Assembly (NCBI GenBank): GCA_006844705.1
Contig: SPJS01000105.1
Span: 1 to 54,065, forward strand
Reading direction: 5' to 3'
Length of the DNA stretch: 54,065 nucleotides
Source of the DNA: Methylococcaceae bacterium
GTDB taxonomy: Bacteria; Pseudomonadota; Gammaproteobacteria; Methylococcales; Methylomonadaceae
The position numbers and the translations under genes were made by a program. The notes beneath the pieces are model-generated. The model was given only the letters and a program-made list of their open reading frames with translations. It had not been told where the DNA came from and searched no databases. Shown here piece after piece: positions 8,881 to 17,049 of the stretch; position 1 is the first letter of the stretch, and the number at the start of each line of letters is the position of its first letter.

Positions 8881-10458
8881 TTATTGAAATAAATCAGCGT
8901 ATTGTTGGGAAAGTTGCTTACGGTCAATTTTACCGTTGGGATTTTTGGGTATCGCATCTTTATAAATGATCTTTGATGGAATCATGAAGTTTGGCAGAGA
9001 TGCGCGACACGCTTTAAGTAATTCCTGATCATCAAAATCAATTGAATCCGGTTGAACAACAACTAATATAGCCTGGCCGAGAGATGGATGCTCGACACCG
9101 ATAGCGGCAGCTTCTTTGACCAGTCCCGTACTGTAAATGGTTTCTTCCACTTCAGACGGGCTGACACGGTACCCCGAGGTTTTAATCATGTCATCTTTGC
9201 GCCCTACAAAATACAGATAACCTTCCTCGTCCATTTGCACCTGGTCTCCTGACCAGACGGCGATTTGAGTCAGCGGAAGTTCGCTGATTTGATTTGGAGC
9301 AGGTTTAAAACGTTCAGCGGTTTTCTCCGGTGCATTCCAGTAGCCCATGGCCACCAGCGACCCCATATGAACCAATTCCCCGGGCTCATTGGGTTCGCAC
9401 GGTGAGCCGTCTTCACGTACCACAAGAATTTCAGCATTAGGAATCGCTTTGCCCATAGAATCAGGGCGCGTATCTATTTGTTCTGGCGGCAAAAAAGTGG
9501 AGCGGAAGGCTTCGGTCAGGCCGTACATCAGATAAAACTGACTGGAAGGGGCGTTCTGGCGAATTTTTTCCAGTACCGCTTTGGGCATTTTGCCACCAGA
9601 ATTTGTCATGTAACGAAGGTGCAGGTTTATTTCCGCAGGCCAGTCCAGTTGCGCCAGTTGCGCCCATAATGGCGGGACTGCGGCAAGCCCCGTAATGTGA
9701 TGCGTTTTCAATGCTTTTACCACATCATTGGGTAAAAGATAATCCAGCAGAACGCAATGAGCGCCTTGCAAAAAAGATGTTGTTAATTGATTTAAGCCAT
9801 AATCGAAACTGAACGGTAAGACAGCCAGAATTTTATCCTGCGGGGTGATGTGTAAATACTCTGCCACACTAGCTGCCCCCAGGACTATATTTTTATGGGA
9901 TAAGACAACCCCTTTCGGTTTACCCGTGCTGCCCGATGTATACAGTATGGCAGCCATATGACTGTCAATAATAGTAGGTAAAGTAACGGCAGGATTCGCC
10001 AGCTCTAAAAACGCCTGCCAGTCAATAACATTTAAACTGAGTGAATCAAAATGTTCTGTCTTTCCATCGACGAGGACTATGGTCGCTAAATCGGGACAAT
10101 TGTCTAGTTCGCCAATAATGGCTTGCAGACGAGCAGCAGAAGTAAACAGCAGTTTGACATTGCAATCATTAAGAATATGAACGACTTGAGGGGCCTTGAG
10201 TACCGGGTTGACCGGAACAAATACATTGCCTGCCTGGCATGCGGCAAACATGGCGAGCACCGTTTCTTTTTGTTTAGGCAGATAAATTGCCATCCTGTCT
10301 TGAAATGCCAAACCACTTTGCAAAATCGACAAGCTTAATTGCTGGGTGTCTTCAGCAATTTGTTGATATGACCAGGTATCTTTTTTGTGGCTCAGAGCGG
10401 GGGTATGCCCAGCATGCTTGGCTTTATGAGTCAATAAATGATGAACTAATGTTTGCAT
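8881..10458 (-). CDS. Acyl-CoA ligase (AMP-forming), exosortase A system-associated
   Basis: A 525-residue adenylate-forming enzyme of the acyl-CoA synthetase superfamily. The P-loop YTSGSTGKPKG lies around residues 171-181, the YGLTEAF adenine-binding motif near 315-321, the hinge Asp in YLYFVGRKDDMIKTSGY near 416-432, and the C-terminal catalytic Lys in NPNGKIDR near 508-515. It should activate a carboxylate with ATP and load it onto CoA or, more likely here, the dedicated ACP at 4094-4342. It is the first gene of the leftward ligase-decarboxylase-exosortase unit, separated from the PEP-CTERM nuclease gene by a divergent 214-nt intergenic region. Confidence 0.9.
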   Translation of the reverse strand: MQTLVHHLLTHKAKHAGHTPALSHKKDTWSYQQIAEDTQQLSLSILQSGLAFQDRMAIYLPKQKETVLAMFAACQAGNVFVPVNPVLKAPQVVHILNDCNVKLLFTSAARLQAIIGELDNCPDLATIVLVDGKTEHFDSLSLNVIDWQAFLELANPAVTLPTIIDSHMAAILYTSGSTGKPKGVVLSHKNIVLGAASVAEYLHITPQDKILAVLPFSFDYGLNQLTTSFLQGAHCVLLDYLLPNDVVKALKTHHITGLAAVPPLWAQLAQLDWPAEINLHLRYMTNSGGKMPKAVLEKIRQNAPSSQFYLMYGLTEAFRSTFLPPEQIDTRPDSMGKAIPNAEILVVREDGSPCEPNEPGELVHMGSLVAMGYWNAPEKTAERFKPAPNQISELPLTQIAVWSGDQVQMDEEGYLYFVGRKDDMIKTSGYRVSPSEVEETIYSTGLVKEAAAIGVEHPSLGQAILVVVQPDSIDFDDQELLKACRASLPNFMIPSKIIYKDAIPKNPNGKIDRKQLSQQYADLFQ

Positions 10459-10672
10459 TAAAAATGGAATAATCAGATGTATAACTCTATTTTAGATGAT
10501 AGACGTTGACTGTAGATAAATTTTTTCATATTCAATTGAATAGGCTGTGCAGAAAAAATAAAGTCATCGTGCTGTCATTTATGGCCGATATGATCCCTCT
10601 TGAAAGTCACCCGATGTCGTTTGTAGTAAGGGCTCGATTTTCATTTCAACTTAAAGAATGATTGAGGGAGTC

Positions 10673-11905
10673 ATGAAAAAAATTAACACGAAAAAAAATG
10701 CCATTGTATTTTGCAGTGTGTGCCTGCTTTCTTCACAAGCGATGGCGGCAGATTCTATCCGTTTTGCAACATTTAATGCGTCAATTTCGAATTTTAATGC
10801 GGATGATCAAACAGAACGTTTGTCTTCCGCTACCAACACTCAATTAAAGGGTGTGGCTGAGGTAATTCAACGGGTTAGACCTGACGTTTTGCTGATTAAC
10901 GAATTTGATTACGATGCGCAAGATCCTGCGCTTTTTCAAAAAAATTACCTGAGTGTCGGGCAAAATGGTCAATCAGGCATTGAATATAATCATGTCTTCA
11001 TTGCGCCATCCAATACTGGCGTTCCATCAGGATTTGATCTGGATAATGATGGCAATACCGGCGGGGATTTAATGTCCTTTGATTACGCTGACGATGCCTA
11101 CGGCTTTGGCCGTTACCCGGGGCAATTCGGGATGGTTGTCTTATCAAAATATGCCATCAAATCAGATCACGCGCGCACTTTCCAGAACTTCTTATGGAAA
11201 GACATGCCTGGCGCAAAGCTGCCGGCTGATCCGCAAGATAGAGATGGCAACGGTGATACAGCAAACTGGTATACCAGTGCCGAGCTGGATGCAGTCAGGT
11301 TGTCTTCCAAAAACCATATGAGTGTGCCGATTGATGTGAACGGTCAAACCATTCACTTTGTGACCAGTCATCCTACGCCACCCGTATTTGACGGCGCTGA
11401 AGATCGCAACGGTTTACGCAATCACGATGAAATCAGACTGGTTGCCGATTTCGTTGATCCGGATCAAAACTACATGACAGACGATAATGGTGTGCAAGGT
11501 GGATTGAATGAAGGTGATTACTTTGTCATCGCTGGCGATTTAAACGCAGATGTTGATGAAGGCGACTCTACGGATAATCCTATTGATGCTTTTCTGGCAA
11601 ACAATCCTTTGATCAACAATAGTGTTGTTCCTGAAGGGGAAGGGGGTCCAGATGCTGATGATACCGCTGAATTCGTGGGTGGGGTGCGTGTTGACTATGT
11701 TCTGCCTTCAGCAAATCTGGACATTACTTCAGCTGGCGTCTTCTGGCCTGAAGATAGCAGTCCTCTGGCAGGTTTGAACGATGTCTCAGATCATCACCTG
11801 GTTTATGTGGATGTTGTTAAACCGGTTCCTGTGCCAGCCGCATTGCCATTATTCGCGTCTGCCATGGCGGTTTTCGGATGGGTTGCGCGTCGTAAAGTCA
11901 AATAA
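10673..11905 (+). CDS. Secreted endonuclease/exonuclease/phosphatase-family protein with PEP-CTERM tail
   Basis: About 410 residues. A Sec signal peptide (basic start, hydrophobic stretch, SSQAMA-type cleavage site) leads into an endonuclease/exonuclease/phosphatase fold: FATFNAS near the N-terminus, a VINEF-like LLINEFDYD, an AGDLNAD motif and a terminal VSDHHLVY supplying the catalytic Asp-His. The C-terminus has VPVPAALPLF, a hydrophobic helix and ARRK, a PEP-CTERM signal of the VPxPA type. The ATG at 10673 is preferred to 10658 because GAGGGAG lies just upstream and the signal peptide starts there. It lies beside the exosortase genes, so it is a probable XrtA substrate. Whether it cuts DNA, RNA or a phosphoester is not decided by the motifs. 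Confidence 0.85.
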   Translation: MKKINTKKNAIVFCSVCLLSSQAMAADSIRFATFNASISNFNADDQTERLSSATNTQLKGVAEVIQRVRPDVLLINEFDYDAQDPALFQKNYLSVGQNGQSGIEYNHVFIAPSNTGVPSGFDLDNDGNTGGDLMSFDYADDAYGFGRYPGQFGMVVLSKYAIKSDHARTFQNFLWKDMPGAKLPADPQDRDGNGDTANWYTSAELDAVRLSSKNHMSVPIDVNGQTIHFVTSHPTPPVFDGAEDRNGLRNHDEIRLVADFVDPDQNYMTDDNGVQGGLNEGDYFVIAGDLNADVDEGDSTDNPIDAFLANNPLINNSVVPEGEGGPDADDTAEFVGGVRVDYVLPSANLDITSAGVFWPEDSSPLAGLNDVSDHHLVYVDVVKPVPVPAALPLFASAMAVFGWVARRKVK

Positions 11906-11926
11906 ACAGTTTATTGAGGAAATAAC

Positions 11927-12625
11927 ATGAAAATTGTAAAAATAGCAATCGTTTTGCTACTGACATCAATCTCTTCTGCCCATGCAGCGGCAGTGTCTAA
12001 AGATTTAATTGCGCAGGGAGCGATTCATATTGGAGGAAATTCTGAGCTTTCTGATTATTATGGTTCAGGAAATGATGATAGTTTTGCCGAATACGGCATA
12101 GCTAATTTTGCCTTTAACGCTTCAGATTTTGGTGGACAGGTTGCGTCGGTGAATAGTGTTGTATTGCAATTAACGCATAATGACCGTTTTTTTAGCGATG
12201 GTTCCGAAGTTGAGTTTTTCTTTACTGCGGATAGCAAAGCGGCGTTAAATGATTATGCTGACTTAAGCTTCGACGACACTTTGATTAATGGAATCGTGAG
12301 CAGTCAATACACTTTTGCACCGGTTTCATTGGGTAAATTTGCTTATTCGGCAAAAGTGGGGGGTGAAACAGAAAATTTCAATTTGGATTTCTCTGCCAAT
12401 CAAAGCACGTGGGTTGAATTGATTAATTCAGGCAGTGATTTCCATATTCTGATAGCAGCAACTGCATCAGATGCCGATATTACCTTTTCAGGCCTGGATA
12501 ATACGTTTGATCCTGGAAACCCGAATTTAACTATTGATGCGACTGTTGTTCCGGTGCCTGCTGCATTCCCGTTGTTTTTATCAGCATTAGCGCTGGTGAG
12601 CGTAACAAGAAACCGCACTAAATAA
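11927..12625 (+). CDS. PEP-CTERM sorting-domain protein of unknown function
   Basis: A 232-residue secreted protein: a signal peptide ending at SSAHAA, a beta-rich middle (about residues 25-205) with no motif I recognise, and a C-terminal VPVPAAFPLF plus hydrophobic helix plus RNRTK, the same PEP-CTERM variant as the upstream nuclease. The ribosome site TTGAGGAA and a spacing of 21 nt place it in one operon with the nuclease gene. The middle region is rich in Asp, Ser and Phe, consistent with a surface or matrix protein. It should be exported and then processed by XrtA. A strong terminator hairpin follows. Confidence 0.8.
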   Translation: MKIVKIAIVLLLTSISSAHAAAVSKDLIAQGAIHIGGNSELSDYYGSGNDDSFAEYGIANFAFNASDFGGQVASVNSVVLQLTHNDRFFSDGSEVEFFFTADSKAALNDYADLSFDDTLINGIVSSQYTFAPVSLGKFAYSAKVGGETENFNLDFSANQSTWVELINSGSDFHILIAATASDADITFSGLDNTFDPGNPNLTIDATVVPVPAAFPLFLSALALVSVTRNRTK

Positions 12626-12635
12626 CCAACAAGCC

Positions 12636-12669
12636 AATGCAGGCAAGCATCGACTTGTCTGCATTTTTT
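12636..12669 (+). terminator. Rho-independent terminator after PEP-CTERM operon
   Basis: A 12-bp stem with one G-T pair (12636-12647 with 12654-12665), a loop of CATCGA, and a run of T to 12669. It ends the rightward nuclease/PEP-CTERM transcript and overlaps the last codon of the convergent gene at 12668. Confidence 0.85.
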
Positions 12670-14179
12670 AGTGAAACAATTGATATTGGATGAAGCTGGG
12701 TGAGTAGGACAGAACACATCCCAGATTGAGTTTTTGCGCATCCGTCGTGACGAGTTGTTCACCACTTTGCAGGCGTTGGTAAGGCAAGATAATAGAGGTT
12801 CTTTGGTGGGTATCATGTGATAGCAACCCTGCCCACTCTCCATGCTTATGGACCATAGTGACCGGCGTTATCATCTGTGTGATTTTTTCGACCAGTAATT
12901 GGGTTGATTCATGGGTCGTCGCCAGTTTTTGTTGTTTGATCAAACCGAGGGTCAGGTTCATTTTTTTGTCGAACAATAAAACCAGGTCGCCTGTTTCAAA
13001 ATTGAGTTTGTGGCTTTCGATATTTAAATATTGACTGTTTTGCGTGCGCAATATTTTAATCGTATGCCCCGCGACCAATTCTTCCGTTTGTTCAGCTTGG
13101 TTGAGAAAACTTTCAGTAAAGGTCAGATGGTTTTTTTCATGCGCCATCGGTTCCAGATTCATTTTATTGATTCTATTTGAGTCAGGGGCTAGCCCTCCAA
13201 GCTGGTTGATCCGGTTGAGTTTTTGTCGCTCTGTCAGAAATTCATGGATGGCTGGCAATCCGGACAAGATGCGTTGAATTTTCGGCGCGGCCGGAATGCT
13301 GTCATTCAAGGGTTTTTTGAATGCAGTAAAAGTTAATTTAACTTGGTGATAAAGGGGTTCGCTAATCTTATCTGCCAGTCGGTTATAATCTGGTAGCTTG
13401 ATGAGAAGCTCGTCAAAATTTAACCCACAATGGTATTGTTGCAATCGTTGGTTTAGTTGACGTTTTATTCTGGGAAAACTTTCCAGGTATGGCCAATAAT
13501 AGGTACAAGGTGTCGAGTTTTCCTGGACAATCTGAATATAACGGGAATATTGATGACATAAAAGATAAAGTGGGCGAACATCTTGTCTGCTGATGCGTTG
13601 CATGCTGCAGACGGCAAACATTACATTGCGTTTTATGACATCTTTGATGCAGTTTAATTCTCTGAACTCAGTATGTTTACTGGCGACCGGGATAGACAGG
13701 AGATTCTTGTCGTCAGCTATTTCAAAAATTTCCCCGCTATGGATCCAAAGTTTCTCTGATGGCAGAAAACGGCAACTGACACTGAGTAACAGATAATGTC
13801 CCATCAATTGCAGAAAATAATAAGCCGCTGAGGCTGACATTTCAGGCGTGTTGCCTGGCTTTTTGAATTCAGTTAAAAATGCCAGCGCAAGATTTCTTGG
13901 GATCAGCAGACTGAGTTTAGCCAGCTTAATAGTACTTCTATCCATCCGGTCATGCTCTAACGAATCAATCAAAGTGGATGAAAGAAGTAAACTGGCCGGG
14001 AGTATTTTTAATAAACAATCATAGTAAAGGTCATGTTTATGATGCGTTTTACGAAATTGGTTGATGCCATCATTTAAAGACGTAGCGGCATTGACTGTAT
14101 TTAACTGACTTAGAGAGGCCAGCCAATCAGTGATTGTTTCGTCATTAATAGTTGTTGGGAAACCAATGGGTCGGGTCAT
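12668..14179 (-). CDS. Conserved hypothetical protein, possible C-terminal PilZ-like barrel
   Basis: A 503-residue protein I do not recognise. There is no signal peptide or clear membrane helix. The first 330 residues look mostly helical. The last 150 contain alternating beta strands, with FETGDLVLLFDKKMNLTLG followed by LLVEKI, resembling the strand order of PilZ-related barrels in cytoplasmic c-di-GMP-binding proteins, although the RxxxR and D/NxSxxG motifs are not evident. It lies 114 nt downstream of epmB on the same strand and could share its transcript; the hairpin at 12636-12669 sits at its 3' end. A role in EF-P modification is possible only by association. Confidence 0.6.
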   Translation of the reverse strand: MTRPIGFPTTINDETITDWLASLSQLNTVNAATSLNDGINQFRKTHHKHDLYYDCLLKILPASLLLSSTLIDSLEHDRMDRSTIKLAKLSLLIPRNLALAFLTEFKKPGNTPEMSASAAYYFLQLMGHYLLLSVSCRFLPSEKLWIHSGEIFEIADDKNLLSIPVASKHTEFRELNCIKDVIKRNVMFAVCSMQRISRQDVRPLYLLCHQYSRYIQIVQENSTPCTYYWPYLESFPRIKRQLNQRLQQYHCGLNFDELLIKLPDYNRLADKISEPLYHQVKLTFTAFKKPLNDSIPAAPKIQRILSGLPAIHEFLTERQKLNRINQLGGLAPDSNRINKMNLEPMAHEKNHLTFTESFLNQAEQTEELVAGHTIKILRTQNSQYLNIESHKLNFETGDLVLLFDKKMNLTLGLIKQQKLATTHESTQLLVEKITQMITPVTMVHKHGEWAGLLSHDTHQRTSIILPYQRLQSGEQLVTTDAQKLNLGCVLSYSPSFIQYQLFH

Positions 14180-14293
14180 GCAATTTAAAAATACCTGGAT
14201 AAACTTAAAATAAGCGTAGTCGATTTAACGTTGAAAAGTGTGGAAAAAATCAACAAAAATCGCTTATGTTAATGATGTCAGGCAAATATAAAT

Positions 14294-15286
14294 TTATATT
14301 AAGGGTGTTTTATGGGGCTGATCCTTGATTTCTCGAACCAGGCGCGGCACCATGTATCCTGGGAGACGACGGGTAAGTTGAGAGACTAAATGTTTTGCCT
14401 GCTCATCGGCTACGGCAAAATGTGCTGTGCCTTTTGCTCGGTCCAGGGTATGCAAATAATAAGGTTGAATGCCTGTTTCAAACAGGACTTCACTCAACTG
14501 CTGTAAGGCGTCCACATTATCATTAATGCCTTTTAATACAACACTTTGATTATAGCTTATTGCACCGGTTGATTTAATCAGGTGGCAGGCCTCTTTGACC
14601 TTGTTGCTGATTTCATTCGCATGATTAGCATGTACGATCATGATAATTTGTTTTGGTGAGTGTGCAAATAATTGCAGCAGAGCCGGGGTGATTCTATCTG
14701 GCAGTACAATAGGCAGACGGGAGTGAATCCGTATCCTTTTGATGTGGTTTATGGATTCAATTTGGCTAAAAATGTCCTGGAGTTTGTGGTCGTTTAACAT
14801 CAGCGGGTCTCCTCCGCTTAAGATGACTTCATGAATATCGGTACGACGTTTGAGCTCAGAAATGAGGCCATCCAGTTGAGAGCTTGAAATGCGGTTATCG
14901 GTATAGGGGAAATTTCTTCTGAAGCAATAGCGACAGTGAATCGCACAGGCTTGAGTGCTGATCAGCAACACCCGGCCTTGATATTTCTGAATAATTCCCG
15001 GGCCAGATGATGCTTCCAAATCACCTACCGGGTCGTTAACATAGCCCGGCGTTTCAACGTGTTCCTGGTTGACTGGCAGTACCTGTAAAAATAGCGGGTC
15101 ATTAGGATTCCCTTTTTCCATGCAGGCTGCAAAGTCATGGGTCACTTTAAACGGAAAGTTTGCTGTATCGTCCAGTAGTGGAAGATGTTGAGATGAAATG
15201 TGGAGATAATCACATAATTCCTTTACTGATGAAAAGGCGGTTTGTAACTGGTTTTGCCAAGAAGCAACTGGAAGAGGGAGGTTCAC
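14294..15286 (-). CDS. epmB: EF-P beta-lysylation protein EpmB (lysine 2,3-aminomutase family)
   Basis: A 330-residue radical SAM enzyme. The cluster motif C-x3-C-x2-C occurs as CAIHCRYCFRR near residues 113-123, followed by SGGDPLML, the SAM-binding region typical of KamA-like aminomutases. Its length matches EpmB (YjeK, about 340 residues) rather than the longer catabolic lysine aminomutases. It converts (S)-alpha-lysine to (R)-beta-lysine, which EpmA attaches to EF-P. It is divergent from efp across a 120-nt spacer, and efp-epmA follow on the other strand, giving the complete modification set; the hydroxylase EpmC is not in the window. Confidence 0.93.
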   Translation of the reverse strand: MNLPLPVASWQNQLQTAFSSVKELCDYLHISSQHLPLLDDTANFPFKVTHDFAACMEKGNPNDPLFLQVLPVNQEHVETPGYVNDPVGDLEASSGPGIIQKYQGRVLLISTQACAIHCRYCFRRNFPYTDNRISSSQLDGLISELKRRTDIHEVILSGGDPLMLNDHKLQDIFSQIESINHIKRIRIHSRLPIVLPDRITPALLQLFAHSPKQIIMIVHANHANEISNKVKEACHLIKSTGAISYNQSVVLKGINDNVDALQQLSEVLFETGIQPYYLHTLDRAKGTAHFAVADEQAKHLVSQLTRRLPGYMVPRLVREIKDQPHKTPLI

Positions 15287-15406
15287 AATAAGTCGTGGTT
15301 ATGCAGTTTAAGTTTATAGGAGAACTGGTCAAGTCGCTCAGACCATGACAGCAACAGAGCCAACTATTATAATGCACGACATTTTGTTGCGATACTTGAG
15401 GAAATA

Positions 15407-15976
15407 ATGGCGACTTTTAGCACCAATGAATTTAAAGCGGGCATGAAAATTATGCTTGATACTGATCCGTGTTCGATTATTGAAAATGAATTTGTCAAGC
15501 CGGGAAAAGGTCAGGCATTTAACCGGGTTAAAATCAGAAACTTGAAAACCGGCCGGGTAATTGAACGTACTTTTAAATCGGGTGAAACGGTCGAAGCAGC
15601 CGATGTGGTGGACATTGAAACCCAATATTTGTATACCGACGGTGAGTTTTGGCATTTTATGGAGCCGGACAGTTTTGAGCAATATCAAGCTGATAATAAT
15701 GCTGTGGCTGACAGTATAAAATGGTTGAAAGAACAGGATGTGTGCACCATGACGTTATGGAATGGTGCGCCCTTGTCAGTGATGCCACCTAATTTTGTTG
15801 AATTGAAAGTGACTGAAACAGACCCGGGTTTAAAAGGGGATACCTCGGGGGGAGGGGGTAAACCTGCTACCCTGGAAACGGGGGCTGTGGTCAGAGTGCC
15901 CTTGTTTATTCAAATAGATGAAATGATCAAAGTGGATACACGTTCCGGCGAATATGTATCCCGCGTAAAAGAGTAG
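15407..15976 (+). CDS. efp: Elongation factor P
   Basis: A 189-residue translation factor that relieves ribosome stalling at polyproline stretches. Lys34 in the loop K-P-G-K-G-Q is the lysine modified by beta-lysyl addition, in agreement with epmA and epmB alongside. The three beta-barrel domains fit the standard length. The ribosome site GAGGAAAT precedes the ATG. The stop TAG overlaps the GTG of epmA by one base (15974-15978), so the two are translationally coupled. Confidence 0.97.
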   Translation: MATFSTNEFKAGMKIMLDTDPCSIIENEFVKPGKGQAFNRVKIRNLKTGRVIERTFKSGETVEAADVVDIETQYLYTDGEFWHFMEPDSFEQYQADNNAVADSIKWLKEQDVCTMTLWNGAPLSVMPPNFVELKVTETDPGLKGDTSGGGGKPATLETGAVVRVPLFIQIDEMIKVDTRSGEYVSRVKE

Positions 15977-16962
15977 TGGCAGCAGACTCTGATTGGCGTC
16001 CTGTTTGTGATATTGAGCAGCTACAGGCCAGGGCCATGCTGCTTGCAGAAATTCGCAGGTTTTTTGCTCAACGCGGAGTGATGGAAGTTGAAACGCCGTT
16101 GCTGAGTCAAGCCATTGGCACAGATCCTTCTTTGGCTTTTTTTAAAACAGATTATTTGTTTGGCAAACACCCGCGTAGTCTGTATTTACAGACGTCACCC
16201 GAGTTCGCCATGAAACGCCTGCTGGCGGCAGGGAGTGGTTCGGTTTATCAAATGTGTAAAGCATTCAGAAACGGCGAAAGCGGGCGCTTGCACAATCCGG
16301 AGTTCACCCTTCTTGAATGGTATCGGACAGGCTTTACTCTGCAAGATTTGATGACTGAAGTTTGCCAGCTGTTGCAATCGTTAGCGGGAGGGCAAACAGC
16401 ATTTCAGCACATTGAACGTGTCAGTTATCAGGCGATCTTTCAACGGTTTACCGGGCTGGATCCGCTTGTCATGGAGCTGGATCAATATCAGCAATTTGCC
16501 CTTGCTAACCGGTTGCCAGATGCTGTCACGGTGTGTGGCGAAGATCATTCTGTGTGGCTGGATTATGTCTTCAGTTTTATTGTTCAGCCCCAGTTGGGGG
16601 ACAATGGTATAACGTTGGTGTATGACTATCCTGTTATCCATTCATCATTAGCCCGAATTTCGGTACAAAACCCATTGGTTACAGAACGCTTTGAAGTTTT
16701 TGTCCAAGGTGTGGAATTGGCAAATGGATATTATGAATTGGCGGATGAGGCTGAACAAAATGCTCGTTTTGAAAAAGAACAAGCGATCAGAGAACACAAC
16801 GGGCAACCGGTGGGTCCAAAAGATCAGCTTCTTTTGGCCGCTTTAGCATCGGGGTTGCCTGATTGTTGCGGGGTGGCTTTAGGCATTGACCGCTTGCTGA
16901 TGATATTAAATAATTCAGACAGCCTCGAGGAGGTGATTGCCTTTCCAATCGGGCATGCGTGA
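15976..16962 (+). CDS. epmA: EF-P (R)-beta-lysine ligase EpmA
   Basis: A 328-residue class II lysyl-tRNA-synthetase-like protein without the anticodon-binding domain, as in EpmA (PoxA/GenX). Class II motif 2 is seen as FRNGESGRLHNPEFTLLEWYR-type sequence near residues 95-116, and motif 3 as GVALGIDRLLMI near 297-308. It adenylates (R)-beta-lysine and attaches it to Lys34 of EF-P. Translation begins at GTG 15976 overlapping the efp stop. The gene is followed by bamA after 87 nt, where most gammaproteobacteria have rseP upstream of bamA. Confidence 0.94.
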   Translation: MAADSDWRPVCDIEQLQARAMLLAEIRRFFAQRGVMEVETPLLSQAIGTDPSLAFFKTDYLFGKHPRSLYLQTSPEFAMKRLLAAGSGSVYQMCKAFRNGESGRLHNPEFTLLEWYRTGFTLQDLMTEVCQLLQSLAGGQTAFQHIERVSYQAIFQRFTGLDPLVMELDQYQQFALANRLPDAVTVCGEDHSVWLDYVFSFIVQPQLGDNGITLVYDYPVIHSSLARISVQNPLVTERFEVFVQGVELANGYYELADEAEQNARFEKEQAIREHNGQPVGPKDQLLLAALASGLPDCCGVALGIDRLLMILNNSDSLEEVIAFPIGHA

Positions 16963-17049
16963 CGACAAAAATGGCAGTACATTTCAGGCTTAGGCCCAAA
17001 CAGCTGCGTGTTATAATCGATTTATTTTTTTCAAACATCAGCTAATTTC

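Noticed and set aside
12400..12843. 147-codon minus-strand frame
   Set aside because: Overlaps the PEP-CTERM gene and the terminator and shows no protein-like features.
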